Shown: in pieces, positions 22,583-34,483 of the stretch | Numbering within the stretch: the first letter of the stretch is position 1 | Layout of the letters: every line of letters begins with the position of its first letter | NCBI GenBank assembly: GCA_958510825.1 | Contig: OY294051.1 | Coordinates: forward strand, 27,577,265 to 27,641,264 | Direction of reading: 5' to 3' | Source: Brachypterus glaber | Lineage: Eukaryota; Arthropoda; Insecta; Coleoptera; Kateretidae | Length of the DNA: 64,000 nt | The notes under the pieces: generated by a model | Told to the model about the DNA's origin: nothing | What the model saw: the letters and a program-made list of their open reading frames with translations, nothing else | Database searches by the model: none | Translations under genes and position numbers: made by a program

Positions 22583-23289
22583 TACAGGGTGTCCCAGAAC
22601 TTGAGACCATCCTCCTCGAAGGTACACCAACTACATTAAAAAATATAAGAAAAAGTTTATATAAACGTAGACCCGCAAATCGGTCCTAAGGGAGTTATGG
22701 CCCATTAAAGGGGATACCAAAAATTGGGCTTTTATTTAATATCTCTGGAGCCCTTTAGGCTAAAGGGAAAAGGTTTTGCATGTGGTTTAGTACTTTTAAG
22801 GTCAATTATTTTAAGTTATTTTAGCTTGTAAAGTTTACTGAAAGCGCGCCTATGGCTGAGGCTCACCACATTTTTCCCAAAACTTTTTTCAGTGTAACTT
22901 TTTTGCATACTTTTAACAATTTATGGATTATTTAAGTAAAAATACATGAAAAAGATTTTCTTAGTGGTACCGTAAAAGCTACTGTTTTTGAGGAATATCC
23001 ATTTAAATTTTTTTTTCAGAACCAGAAGAGTACATAACTCACTTAATATTTATTTTTGGGCCAGGGTGTAATAAACCTTTTTTTTTAGTTTTTAATGTGG
23101 AATCGCCCGGCATTGTAAGATTATTCTATTATCGCTTTTTTGGGGCCTATTTAAGGGGCCTACAATATAGGCCCTACAATCAATGGGCCGTAACTCCATT
23201 GGGACCGATTTGCGGCCCTATGTTTATGAGATATTTTTTTCATAGTTTATGATATATTATGTGTCCCGTCAAAGATGGGACACCCTGTA
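22583..23289. mobile_element. TACAGGGTGTCCCA inverted-repeat element, TA duplication
   Basis: Starts TACAGGGTGTCCCA and ends TGGGACACCCTGTA, with TA on both outer sides. The arms match imperfectly over about 130 bases, including GCAAATCGGTCCTAAGGGAG on the left and its relative near 23200. No transposase is encoded in 707 bp. A right-half copy lies at 59290-59575. Similar single ends (CAGGGT followed by CCTAAGGGAG) are at about 27099, 45257 and 61409. Confidence 0.7.
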
Positions 23290-23314
23290 TATTCTACTGA
23301 ACCTTATAAACAAA

Positions 23315-23392
23315 GACTCGTGGTGTAGAGAGCAGTGTAATTGACTGCCATCCGAAAGGACCCAGGTTCGAGTCCCATCCCTGGACCGCTAA
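23315..23392 (+). mobile_element. tRNA-like SINE head
   Basis: TGGTGTAGAGAGC (23321-23333) resembles an A box and GGTTCGAGTCCC (23365-23376) is a good B box, at roughly tRNA spacing. A normal anticodon arm and acceptor stem cannot be drawn. This looks like a degenerate SINE head or tRNA relic, not a functional tRNA. Confidence 0.4.
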
Positions 23393-24037
23393 AGATCATA
23401 GTATTCCCTTTTCGATTATATAATTATAATTTATTTAACATTTGTTTGAGGGCGTTGAAAGTGTTGAAAATGGAAATTTTCGTTTGGATCCAGAATGTCT
23501 TAAAAAACAAAAAAAAATTAGTTAATTAACTTAATTATTAACTTTACGATACAAAAAAGTACACTATACTTACCCTTCTCCCGCCATTGTGCCCCCAAAA
23601 ATATTAAATATGCACAGAAAAAATATTTGGGTTATGTTATTTAGGTTTTCAAATTTCAGATTCATGTCTTAAGTAGTTCAAAAGTTAAAGGGGGAGGTGA
23701 ACTTTAGACATGCACTGTATAATATTTAAACCCATTTATCGTTATAGTTATTTCTGAGTTTCAAATATTTCCATTAAAAACTAACTGTGTTGTCTTACGA
23801 TATGAAACATCATATCTGTTTTGATGAATTTTGTATCAATATATTTTTAATTATTTGTTCTATAAAAAATATCAATTTTGTTAGCAAGCGAACCGTATAA
23901 TAGCCTGGTTATTCAACTTGACTGGCCACAAATTTTCACACATAATTAAAAGCCTTTGACGAGATTTTTTCCACTAGTGATTTGCTACGTCCACGCTAAT
24001 CACAAAAAGGCTCTCTTTCTAAGTTGCCGTCTTAAGA

Positions 24038-24459
24038 ATGAACAACGTATCTTGCAAACACAAAAAAAAACGCAAGTTTGAATGAACAAACTGCTTTTAT
24101 TAAATGAGGGGTAAAAGGTCAAAATCTTGATAAAATTCGGGTTCACTAAAAATTTATTTAAAAACACTTCTCTAACAATAATACTACTTTACAATACCTA
24201 AATAACATTTAAGAACACTGTTTCTAAACGCATCTACTTGTCTGACTTACTGACTTCTTATTAAATTACTGAATCAGCGCGCGGCGCTGCTTACTTAAAT
24301 GCACACGGTGGAACCTTCTAAAGTTTTCGCGCCGTTGGTCTGTTCTAGAATCTTCGCCCGATGTGCTGTTCTAGAGCTTTCGCGAAGCCTTTGTTCTTCG
24401 CTTATTTTTGTATATTTTATCAAGAATTTTGCCCTTTTATCCCTTGTTTAATACAATGT
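24038..24459 (-). mobile_element. possible solo LTR
   Basis: On the minus strand the segment starts TGTATTAAACAAGGG and ends near GTGTTTGCA, so it has TG...CA ends. It has a GC-rich promoter-like middle (GCAGCGCCGCGCGC) and AATAAA about 70 bases before its end. AGATAC lies close to both edges (AGATACAT before, AGATACGT after), which may be the target duplication. No retroviral-type coding region is next to it, so a solo LTR of a Ty3- or BEL-type element is the best guess. Confidence 0.35.
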
Positions 24460-24476
24460 ATCTTGAACACTGCCTT

Positions 24477-24540
24477 TCTAAGCTGAAAGGTCCTATCTGT
24501 ACATGTTAAACCTATGTAGATAGGACCTTTCAGCTTAGAA
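24477..24540. repeat. perfect short hairpin
   Basis: TTCTAAGCTGAAAGGTCCTA is followed, after a short loop, by its reverse complement TAGGACCTTTCAGCTTAGAA. The stem is about 25 bases. It may be a minimal foldback element. Confidence 0.65.
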
Positions 24541-25110
24541 CGGCAGAACATAGGAATTTTATTACTTTTACTTTAACATTATTGCTTTTTTTGTATGGTT
24601 ATTTTAACCATATGGTATAGTCAATCCAAAATTTTATTTAATTTAGCAATACCGTATCAGGGTGGACCTTATTTTTTTTTATTGTATTAGTATTTTCATT
24701 CTGGTGTATATAGAACATCCTGAAAATATAAGGGTAATAAAACTTCTCTAAGGGTCCCAGTTGGACCCCTAAAATCGTAAAATTACGCAAAAATCATTAA
24801 AAAATCGTTGAAAATTAACTCTCGGGTTAAGCTTACCCTCCAGGGTGTCATAATTGTGACATTACTTCTTTATTTTTCCTTTAAGGCAATATTAATCCAA
24901 AATACTTTTATAGACTTTCTATGTATGTTGCCTGATGGCCTACCAGGCAAAGTGTCAAAGTAGCCACAAATCTTTAAAGAAGAAAAAAAGGAATGGCCAA
25001 TAAAAAGTCGGGGTGGCCAAATATTTTAAAATATAAAGGAACAGATTTTAGAAGTACAAGAAAAAACTTATTTTTTACTGAAAAGAAAGTTCTTTCTAAA
25101 ATACGTGTTT
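24541..25110. other. no gene seen; one relic DNA-element end
   Basis: AGGGTGGACCTTATTTTT at about 24660 followed by GGTCCCAGTTGGACCCCTAA near 24750 matches one end of the element at 33580-34813. No partner end is seen. Confidence 0.4.
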
Positions 25111-25382
25111 TGCGTAGAAAAAACGGATTCCTTAAACCAAGGACACGTGTCTTTGGATATGTTCAAAGCCATATTCTCTTCTTTCAAGGCTGGCATTTTC
25201 TTGAACCAAAGTCAATGTCCTTGAATAAAGAGCGCTGATTTTTATTCCCAAACACGTGCTCTTAATTCAAGGACATTGACTTTGGTTCAAGAAAATGCCA
25301 GCCTTGAAACAAGAGAATATGGCTTTGAACATATGCAAAGACATGTGTCCTTGGTTCAAGGAATCCGTTTTTTCTATGTGCA
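25111..25382. mobile_element. 272-bp foldback element with ~115-bp arms
   Basis: The left arm (25111-25230) and right arm (about 25263-25382) are inverted copies, sharing AAAAAACGGATTCCTT at the outer ends and CAAGGACATTGACTTTGG inside. The loop is about 30 bases. There is no coding capacity. The plus-strand open frame across the left arm is a by-product. Confidence 0.75.
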
Positions 25383-25980
25383 TATTGTTGTTGACAAAAA
25401 ACCACAACTAAGTTGGGATGTTTCCTAAAGATATTTCAGTTTTTTTATTTTTGAATTACATTTAAAGGGGTGTAAAAATGACCTTAACCCAATTACTTCG
25501 AGATCTATCAAATCCTTTTAGAAATAAAAAGTGCAACATATTTTGCTAGAAAACATCCCCATTAAGAACCCTTTTTTTGCCACTTCCCACTGTGGTCTGT
25601 TAGCGTTATGTGTCGTCTATTAAAAGCAGTTGAGACTTGCATTAGCCCCCCGTGGATCCGGTGATGTATGAAAAATCGGAAAAAAAACTTCCATACACTA
25701 AATGTCGCCATTATTTTTACGATTGCCATTACGCGTTGGAATCGTTAATGTCGAGGCATTGATATCAAGGCGAAACAAGAAAATATGTACTCACGGCAAT
25801 AAAGGACCTTCTTTATCGATTACAGTTTATATAAAATATTTTAATGTGATTATTGCTTTCCCATTTTGAAAATTTTCAAAATTTTGGTAAAGCCATGTAT
25901 TCGTGCAAATATTTTAAATTTTTTTATCCACAGATTATCCATTTGTTTTTTACTCATTTTAAAGTAGAATATGTATTTTT
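25383..25980. other. no gene seen
   Basis: Unassigned DNA with no repeat partner that I could find in the window. Confidence 0.4.
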
Positions 25981-26335
25981 TCTATTTTGGGACTCTTATA
26001 AGCTCATAATCACACGCAATTTGCGTGTTCTTATAGGACTATAAGAGGTTTGGACTTTTTTCTTTTGGGTTGGAAATACAGTACAAAATACAATAATTTG
26101 GCGTTTTCCGCTTTTAAGTTACTATTTTCTTTTGGGTTGGCAATACAGTACAAAAGACAATCAATTGAATTATGAATTTCAAATATGCGAAAATTGTAAT
26201 GCCAACACAAAACAAAAATCCCTAAATCGTTCATCAATGCAAGGTTTTAAAATTTTAGAGCAAAATTGAAAAAATACTATAAATACTCGTTTCATAACAC
26301 GTTTTTACTGATCTAGTACTTTAGAAAACTCTCCG
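25981..26335. repeat. dispersed repeat shared with 58070-58520
   Basis: Begins with the hairpin ACTCTTATAAGCTCATAATC / CTTATAGGACTATAAGAG around CACACGCAATTTGCGTGT. It continues through CTTTTGGGTTGG and ends with CTCGTTTCATAACACGTTTT and TCCGCATGCGG. The same blocks occur in the same order inside the element at 57717-58775. Confidence 0.65.
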
Positions 26336-29217
26336 CATGCGGCTCTTAATAAAAAAGAAAAAAATTACTTTACTAAAAGTATGCCAAATAGATCTATTAA
26401 TAAAAATATTGATCATTTTAGAAAAAATTGTGGACTAGATTTTTGTGTTTTGGTCTAAAATTTATTGGTTATTCTTATTATGGCTGTAATTCTAAAACAA
26501 AAAGAAGTGGAACACTTCTGTTTTTATTAATTAATATATTAATAAAAATTAATTCGATAACTTTAAAAATAACTCCTTGTATTTTATATAACTTTGATCT
26601 TTAAAAGTATTCTAATAATTCGGGAATATGTGTGGGAGCCTTTCCCATTATAATATCATGTCAACAAACAATTTACTTTTTCTGCGTACGTACACAATTA
26701 TATTTTTACTTAAAGTAGTATTTCCGTTTAACTAAATACTGAAAAATAATATTTTGGATAAATATCTTTTGATGTTTTAACATTTTTTTCAGAATTAAAT
26801 TGCTCTGATTGGTTTTTGTTATTTTTCTCGGATGCGCACAATGCCTATTATACTCTTCGCCACGAGCTTGGACTTTTTAATCGGAAACGTAATCACTCCT
26901 TGTTTTTTTTAGAAATTGATTTGGGCTTTTGACATCCCCTGATTATTATAATAATTATTTTAGGAGCAAAACGAAAAAAATCTTTGGGTGGTTTTTAAGC
27001 AAATTAGATTTTTATTTGTTTTAATATTTTTTTCAGTGTATGTTTAATTTCGATATCGAAGGAGTTAACCTTGTAGCTTTTATTTTCATTTGTTTCTACA
27101 GGGTGTCTGGAAATGATGAGCAAAAAACTCGGTAGGTGATTATATCAGAAAATATGACAAAAAGTTGTTATAAAAATATTTCTAAAAATGCGTCATAAGG
27201 GAGCTAAGCCCCTTTAAAAGTGACTAAAAAGAGTAGCTTTTTTATGTATTTTGACCAGAGGAATTATATTCCAAAAATAAAATTACAAAAAAGTTTAACA
27301 GAAAAAAGCTTGTGACAAAAAAATGATAAGGCCCCCCCATTTCCCACACCCCTGGTTAAAATAACTACATGAAAATAACATACGAAGATGGGCTTTATTA
27401 GGATTAGTTCACGTGCAAAACCTTGTTGCTATATCTCAAAAAATTCCTGAGTCATTAAATAAAAACCGAATTTTTATTCACTTTCAAACGGTCGTCTTAT
27501 TTTGGACATTAACAAAGTAGGCGTATGAATGGTCGCGATTATATTGAGTATCATGGGTAGTACCTATGCTATAGTGTATGTTATAGAAAAAACTCCGTAT
27601 TGTAATGTTAGGAATAACTTGAAGAAGAAGAAAAATGACTTTATTTAAAAACATCTTCGTGAGCGATTTCAGTTTTTTTCAAAAACTGTTGGGAAATGTC
27701 CCAAGAACAACCTAAAATCAAAAAAGTCCGGGGCGGTTTGACTTTCCATTTAACTTTGTTTAAGGCTACCCGTGTGCCAGTATTATACGATGGACTTTTT
27801 CTTATGGAAAATGTCCTCGGGTTAAATATGTTAAAATTTAAATATGTTTAAGTTCTCAACACTTTTTTGGGATGCTACTGGCTTCTAAAATTAGGATCCT
27901 AATATTCTTAATAACTCAGTTCAAGTTCTATCTAAGTATCTTAATTTGTTCGCGAGTTATATCCTAAGATAGACCCGTTTTATGCCATTTAATCAGTCAG
28001 TTGAGAACTCAAACATAATTAAATTTCAACAACAACTGGGGGCCAATACCCATAAGGAATGTACGTGGTCCTTTACAAAATTGCCAAAACTTATCTGAAA
28101 TTATTTATTTTTGATTGTCTATCCATTAGTATATGCAGATTTTGTGTACTATCAATTTAAAAAAAAAAACTAGTTTTAGGAGATAAAGAACCCTATTGAA
28201 AATTCCCTTTAAAAAGTATATAGATGGCGAAATTTTTTTAAAACAAAAGGATATAATGGGTCTCAGTTTTAATACAGTATTTACAGTAAAGTTGGTGCAC
28301 GAGGTCAAAGAAATCATATTTTGGAAAGTATACCGAAGTATTAAATGCGAAGCATTAGATATCTTCAGAGCTTGTTTCTTTAAAAGTTGTTTTATAGTTT
28401 CAAATAATAGGACGAATCATGATGAATCGACGCACCTGATCTCGATCGAGACATGGCACACAGAGGCGAAATTTTTTAAATTCATGGCCAAAACCCTCGA
28501 AAGAGAAATTGCTCCAAAAAGATGCTTCTATAGTTTTTTAGCTTAAACTGTACTAACTGATGGTGCTAAAGTCCTTTTTCTATTAAAACAAATAAACTGC
28601 AAATGTCAGTTCAAAAATCGGGTTTCAAGAAACTAATTTTGAAGCGTTGTTTTTCCTAAAAAATCATTTTTTTAAATATAAATATAAAAGTTGTTGCTTT
28701 TTTAAAGAGTTTTTAAAAAGATTTAAATTTTGTAGGTATTTACCTATCAATTTCTTACAAAGAAGTATTGTTTTCGTTTATTGAGTTTAGAAAGGGAAGT
28801 CATATATGTATAAATGTTAGTCTGCAAATTTGCTTGCTTTCTTTTAAAACTTGTATAACGACTTGGCAAAAAGTTTCAGATTAATCAGAATTAAGCAACT
28901 TTATACACTTGGTTGAGAAGATAGAAGCGTTAGCATTTGTTGTGTTGTGTTTCTTAGTGTTTTTTATATTATTATTATTTATTTTATTAAGTTTGTGGAC
29001 CCAAAGGCACCATGACGCAAGGTCTGGTTCATCCTTAAGAAATGTTAAGCCATTATCTCCCAAATATGAACCTTTGTGATTTCACTGTGAGTAATTTTAT
29101 AATGTCCAGACCGTCCGCTACAAGAATCCAACGTCCGTTTCTTTCGTCAATTTTGTTCATCTAAATTTTCCTGGGAAACTATGATTATAGCTATGTGTAA
29201 AATGTATATTTAGTAAA
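26336..29217. other. no gene seen
   Basis: AT-rich DNA. A CAGGGTGTCTGG end lies near 27099. A minus-strand segment at about 28885-29063 ends in an AATAAATAATAATAAT-type tail and may be the 3' end of an old retrotransposon. The 116-residue open frame at 28196-28546 has no motif that I recognise, and its composition is like the non-coding surroundings. Confidence 0.4.
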
Positions 29218-29600
29218 AACTGCAAATTTGGACATATGTGTCAGCCATATTGGATCCGCCATTTTACAAAAATAAAATAAAATACTAGATTTGTAATCAA
29301 AGACCTCAAAAAACTCGTATACAATGATTTTTAGATAAAAATCTACAAATTTTGGCATATGCGTCAACCATATTTAATCCGCAATTTTGTAAAAATTAAA
29401 CTAAATACTACATTCGTAATCAGCAACCAAAAAAAACCTCTATATGGTTTTTAGTAAAAAATTTTGACATAGGCGGCAGCTATATTAGATCCGCCATTTT
29501 GTAAAAATTAATTTAAATGTTAGATTTGTAGTTAGCAGCCTCAAAAAACCCTGAATACCAATTTTGGTATAAATTGGAACTTGTTAGGAGTTTTGACCAT
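29218..29600. repeat. three degenerate ~120-bp tandem units
   Basis: Units each carry a phrase like TTTGGACATATG, then CAGCCATATTGGATCCGCCA, then CTAGATTTGTAATCA and CCTCAAAAAAC. They start near 29218, 29340 and 29460. The TTGGATCCGCCATTTTG phrase recurs near 62432 and, reversed, near 25-40. There is no coding capacity. Confidence 0.6.
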
Positions 29601-30268
29601 GAATTTAGAAAATTCCGCCTGTGTGCGGCGATTTACAAAAGCGTATTTTTAAAAATAAACAATTTATGTTTAAAGATTGTACGTTGTCAAAATATACTGA
29701 AAAGAAACATCAACATATTTTTGAAAACGTGCAATGTACAATTATAAATAAAAAATCATCACTGAATATCGACTTCGAAACATCGTATCTCAAAAAAATT
29801 ATCTTCGGTTACTTGTACTAATCAACTCTGTACATGAGGACTGGTAACTTATACAAATTCCAATTTATTACTCGAATATAACGTAACTTATAAACGAGTA
29901 ATTATTTATTTATTTATTTCAATTATTGAAATAGTTAATTGGAGTTTAATATACAAACATATTATGTTCTCATTCATCATGTATAAAGTTAATTAGTACA
30001 AGGAACCGAAAATTGATTTTTTCTTCAAGCGTACTAAAATGTTCATATTTTATAACTTAACACACTAGTTAGAAGTGATCTTTTTTTTATAGTAAAAAAA
30101 ATAGTCCATTGTTGTACGCCGTAAAAAAAAGTTAGTTAGCAAAACCACCATTGGCGTCAGCACTCTTTGACTTTGATGACAGCCATACTTCAAACTTGTT
30201 TGTTTATTATGTAAACAGGTGGTTGACTCGAGATTATGTGCAAAAACCTTGTGTGAAATTGATTAAAA

Positions 30269-30394
30269 ATGACTGAAGAAGAATATATGGTTTATACACC
30301 TACAAATCTCTCCGAAATTGCAAATGCTACATTAGACAAGTTACCATCGAAATCGCGAAAAGAATACGATTTAGCCTACGAAAAAAATAAATAA
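30269..30394 (+). pseudogene. N-terminal fragment of an insect tyrosine-recombinase-like transposon protein
   Basis: ATG at 30269 opens a 41-codon frame that reads MTEEEYMVYTPTN, then LDKLPSKSRKEYDLAYEK and soon a stop. The LPSKSRxxYxxAYxxF pattern is the start of the N-terminal core-binding region of Crypton-like tyrosine recombinases, which are abundant in insect genomes. This identification is from memory of the family, not a search. The catalytic domain is absent, so this is a truncated or non-autonomous copy. A palindrome with a GC-rich tip lies 140 bases downstream (30537-30672). Confidence 0.5.
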
Positions 30395-30536
30395 AATGAG
30401 CTAAGGAAGGTTTAAGTTTATTCCGAAAGGGTTTTATTGGCCTATTTTAATAAAAAAAAACATATTTTAGTACTGAATAAATTAAATTCAAAAATTAATA
30501 TTTAAAAAAATATATATAGGATGCTTGAAGAAAAAA

Positions 30537-30672
30537 TAGTATGTTTTACTCAGAGGAAAAGTGCTTTTTTTACTTGTCTGTAGTTTCCGGACTCCGCTTC
30601 GCGTCGTCCGTAAATTCTACAGACTAGTAAAAAAAAGCTTCACTTTTCCTCTCAGTAAAACAATATACTACA
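30537..30672. repeat. ~135-bp palindrome with GC-rich apex
   Basis: The arms TAGTATGTTTTACTCAGAGG and its inverted partner near 30655 fold over GAAAAGTG, TACTTGTCTGTAG and a tip GGACTCCGCTTCGCGTCGTC. The tip motif CTCCGCTNCGCGTCGT recurs at about 55069-55084. Confidence 0.7.
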
Positions 30673-31639
30673 TGTATTTTTGAGATACGGTGCATCGCGA
30701 TGTTTCCAAAATTACAAGTGGACGGCTTTGTCCGCAAAGTGGCTAACTCCAATGTTGGTTTAGATTTTGTTTTCAAAACAGAGTGACTAATAGTACAACT
30801 AGTTGTTGCGTCCGACCTTTTTAAAAAAAAAGTTACATTGTACTTTTTATAAAAAAAAACTACTCTTAAAAAAAAATCAGAAAATAGTCCTTCAACGTGT
30901 TAATCGTTGGTTTACGTTGCTTTTTGGTGATTTTGATAGCTCCCCATTTAAACAGGAAGAGTACACGTCTGACGAAAAAACATACATTAAAAACCTTAAA
31001 ATATCAATTTGGGGAGGGGCAACAAAGAATTCCCAACTAAATAATAAGATTTTCCCAACTTTTCACTCAAGATTACAATTTTCCCAACCTTTTAACATTG
31101 AAAATTTCTCAATGCATGCAAATTGTCATCAGATGACAATTTTGCTTTTCTTTTAAATTTTTAGGTTGGAAAACTCCTCGCATTCGTGCAAAAATATTTT
31201 ATTTTATTTTTATTTAAGCCTTATTTTTATGTTTTATGGCGTTTTATTGACCACTAAAGTTTCAATAACTCAAGAAAGATTTCTTACCCCGCCCCACGAA
31301 CAATTCCACTGCCTACTTATAATAACGTTTCCGTTTTGACTTTCAATATCTTACAAAGTTTACATTATGATAAAAGTTTACCCTGAACACTAAATCATTT
31401 TAATCCTTGCATTTAAAAATCGAACAACACAAACGTGTAGAATCATTTATATTCGGATAAAAAGACACTTAAATATAATGCCACTGATTTAAATATAACA
31501 ACAAAGTTATGAAACAAAAATAAATACAAGGTTTTCTTCCGTACTAGAAATGAAATGAGTAAGTGGGGTATCAAAACCGAATGAATTAAACGACTAAAAA
31601 GTATAAAAAAATATTAAAAAAAAACTTTTATTCATAATC
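30673..31639. other. no gene seen
   Basis: The 117-residue open frame at 30803-31156 shows no domain or motif and runs through low-complexity AT-rich DNA. I do not accept it as a gene. Confidence 0.4.
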
Positions 31640-31843
31640 GTACAGTAAAATGTCCTTTTTGCACGGTGTTTTTCTGCAAATTTTAACTTTTTGTTTCCAA
31701 CCCCTGTTTTTTTTTCATAAATTGTTTAAACACACCTAAAAAAGTTATTTAGACAAATCGTAGAGGCAAATCGTTAATTAAATAATTATAAAATCATTAT
31801 TTATAATCACTACATTACAAAAATGCTCATCTCCAATGCTAAA

Positions 31844-32172
31844 GGGCGTATCTTTTTTTTCTAGCGCGTTATTGTTTTATGGGCGAAGTGGAACACAGTG
31901 GACCCCCTTGCTACTCTCCAAGGTTAACCATATTTGACGTCAGGTAAACTACGAAGGTCCTAAATCGTATAAAGAATCGGACCTTTCGTTTAGAAGTTAC
32001 AAGGTTTAGAGACAGATGACAGACAGACCGATATTTTTTTAGCACCCACTTTTATCATATTTTCTCGACGTTTCATGGCAGTTTAAGTCCGAATATGCAA
32101 AAAAATTTTTTGATTTTTCGGTCCACTTCGCCCATAAAACAATAACGCGCTAGAAAAAAAAAAGATACGCCC
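31844..32172. mobile_element. 329-bp MITE with ~50-bp inverted ends (GGGCGTATC)
   Basis: Starts GGGCGTATCTTTTTTTTCTA and ends TAGAAAAAAAAAAGATACGC then CC. The arms include CTAGCGCGTTATTGTTTTAT and GGGCGAAGTGGA. The middle holds the TTCTCGACG/GACAGACAGACC phrase found elsewhere. No coding capacity. Confidence 0.7.
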
Positions 32173-32290
32173 AAATTTCAATTATTAATTAACTGAAAAA
32201 GGCAAATCGGCGCCAGTGAGAATCGAACTCATGCTAGTTGCCTAGTAGACTTGTCATGTACAGACGCGGTAGACCATACACCAATCCTCC
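32173..32290 (-). mobile_element. SINE head fragment
   Basis: On the minus strand the segment contains CAAGTCTACTAGGCAACTAG, a B box GAGTTCGATTCTC, CACTGGCGCCGATTTGCC and AATTAATAATTGAAATTT. This matches the SINEs at 41437 and 49913 from the B box onward. Its 5' part (GGAGGATTGGTGTATGG) differs from those heads. The body stops where the GGGCGTATC palindrome begins. Confidence 0.6.
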
Positions 32291-32412
32291 TAAATTAGAA
32301 AAAACGTAAAAAAGCGATCGGCCTCTACGACTTTTTTATGAAAAAAACAAATCAGGGGTCGGAAACAAAAAGTTAAAATTTCCAGAAAACCATCGTGTTT
32401 TGTGAATTATAA

Positions 32413-32653
32413 AAAGTTGTAAAGTATATCGTTCTTATTTACTTTTTAACAAGTTAGAAAAGTTATCTTTCCCAAACAAGGGCAGAAAAGAACTCCTTTC
32501 TAAACTGTTTTGGCTTTAGATTTTACCTCATAGAGGGCACTAGAAAGTTTCATGTCACTAATTTAAACCCTTCCTGAGTTTTGAAGTAATAAGTAAAAAA
32601 TATTCTAAAATCTTTTTCCCACTTTTTGACGTAAAATCTGGTATTTATTGGTA
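32413..32653. repeat. dispersed repeat, inverted relative at 35255-35430
   Basis: Contains CTGTTTTGGCTTTAGATTTT and TTTAAACCCTTCCTGAGTT. The first phrase recurs inverted near 35270, and the second (TAAACCTTTCCTGAGTTATG) recurs near 48265. This is an unclassified repeat family. Confidence 0.45.
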
Positions 32654-32924
32654 TATTACGCACCGAGTACGCGAACCTAGTTTTCAGTGCACGAGAGTGC
32701 TTATTTTTACACAAGACTATTTTTCCTACGCCCTAACATCTAAATATCCAAAAAATACAAAAATTGTCTTAAAAATGATTTTATTAATTTGACGTTTTGT
32801 GTTTGACGTTCACTTGTTTTCTGACAGCAGATATGTAAAATCCACTGACCGCCACTTTCCGACGGCTATCATTGCAACGGGTGGAAAATAAGCACTAACT
32901 ACTAACTAGGTCGTAGGAAAAAAT
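32654..32924. mobile_element. repeat with TTTTTCCTACG ends, inverted copy at 46834-47115
   Basis: The core is bounded by TTTTTCCTACG (about 32720) and CGTAGGAAAAAA (32912-32923), giving about 205 bp between inverted ends. The flank 32654-32716 (CGCACCGAGTACGCGAACC) is also shared with the other copy, so the repeated unit is longer than the inverted-end part. No coding capacity. Confidence 0.55.
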
Positions 32925-34021
32925 AACCCAGGCCAACAAATTTTTAACATTTGAACGTTAATCTGACAACCGATTTTGGGTAATTTAGTTATGTTGGTTT
33001 CGAATATAACTTCCAGTGGACCAACTTCCAGTGGACCAAGAAAAATAAAACATGTACAAAATTCTGAATTTTTGCATACGACTATTTTTGATACACCTGA
33101 TTTCGAATAAAATAATAAACATTTAAAAAAAAAAAATTCTGCGCCATTAGGGTGGTCCAAAATTTTATTTCTGCTTCGAACTTTCTAAAAATATGTCAAA
33201 TGGCTTCTTTTGATTATGTTGATGTAGAGCAATATCCATAATTTAAAAATTGTACACTTTATATTAAAGAATGAGATTTTTGTATTGGATAATAGCTGAA
33301 AAAAAATTGATGGAAACAAAAAAATGCTTGTTTGGCAGTCAGTGAGTCTTAACTAAGCCAGAAAATAAAAAAAACATCCGAACATAAAATCCTTGTTGGC
33401 CTGTGTAATTTATTATCTCCTACATTTTTGTTAAAACGAATAAAAATCGTTTTTCTTAAAAACGCATTGATATATGTTTTTAACTTTGCTTTGAAATAAT
33501 CGCAGATCTCCGTATAATTAATGTTAAAACTAAAACAACCATAGTGAAGTTAATTCCCTAAATTATCATTGAGAGACTAGGGTGGACCTTATATTATTAT
33601 TTTAAAAGTTTCATTTAGATGTAACTAGAAAATTATGAAAATATGAGAGTGATCAAGCTTCTCTCTCTCTCTCTCCTAATTGGGCCCCTAAAATTCGTAA
33701 ATGTACCCATAAATCGTAAAAATATATTTATTCATAATACTAAAATAATTTAACTTAGTGTTTTTTAGCCCTTTTTTTATATTTGTTGATGTTTTTTGGT
33801 CTGTCAGCTGATACGTTTGTCTAATTATTGTAAAAGTATTGTGTTGTCCTTAATAATGTTTTATTTATTATATTGTGTATATATATGTCTCTAACGTGTA
33901 TTCAAACTGGATTAAAATTTTTCTCTGAGGACAACGGAAACTACCCTCGAAACGCCACGAGTTTAAAAAAATAGTTGAGTATCAATTTAAACCTCTTCCC
34001 AAAAAACATCAACAAATATAA

Positions 34022-34132
34022 AATGATTTAACTAAACAAAACAAGCTAAGCGCCAAATAAGAGCTCCTAATAAGCCACTTCGAATAGCCCTTATTTGGCA
34101 CTTAGCTCATTTTGTTTTAGTTAAATCATTTT
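34022..34132. repeat. nested palindrome
   Basis: AATGATTTAACTAAACAAAA followed by AGCTAAGCGCCAAATAAGAG pairs with TTATTTGGCACTTAGCT and TTTTGTTTTAGTTAAATCAT. Outside it, CCAAAAAACATCAACAAATA (34001) is the inverse of TATTTGTTGATGTTTTTTGG near 33781, and AATATTATGAATAAATATT pairs with a site near 33720. Several inverted repeats are therefore stacked around one centre. Confidence 0.65.
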
Positions 34133-34230
34133 AATATTATGAATAAATATTAGAATGCATTAAATAAAAATAAATTCAGTACGATCTGATACATTTTTTA
34201 AATGTTTGTTTACCGTCTGACTCATATTTG

Positions 34231-34483
34231 GGCCGCGTTAAGCAGAAAGCTACCAACCCACATTGTGAGATGACAGTAGGTTACGGAACATTTTACCCAA
34301 TATCTTTTACAGGAATTGAATTAAAGATTACATATTTTGTACATGTTTTGATACATGAACAAGTGAAACAAATGTTTAATTTTAAGTGTATAAATCAAAA
34401 CGTTTAAAAGTTATTAGGGAAACAGTTCAACAATTTAATGTCATCTCACAATGTGGGTTGGTAGCTTTCTGCTTAACGCGGCC
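34231..34483. mobile_element. 253-bp MITE with a ~44-bp perfect inverted repeat
   Basis: GGCCGCGTTAAGCAGAAAGC at 34231 continues through TACCAACCCACATTGTGAGA. It is matched exactly by the inverted sequence ending GCTTTCTGCTTAACGCGGCC at 34483. ATTT lies near both outer sides but is offset, so the target duplication is uncertain. It lies inside the 33580-34813 element. Confidence 0.7.

Larger units (their letters stand above)
31640..32412. repeat. composite inverted repeat enclosing a palindrome and a SINE piece
   Basis: The outer arms, about 31640-31776 and 32291-32412, are inverted copies sharing AAATTTTAACTTTTTGTTTC and CGTAGAGGC. Between them lie a 329-bp palindromic element (31844-32172) and the head of a SINE (32173-32290, minus). 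The order suggests insertion into an older foldback structure. Confidence 0.55.

Noticed and set aside
28196..28546. 116-residue plus-strand frame as a host exon
   Set aside because: No recognisable motif and no convincing acceptor or donor; composition is like its surroundings.
30803..31156. 117-residue plus-strand frame
   Set aside because: Low-complexity composition, no domain, no splice signals; likely chance.
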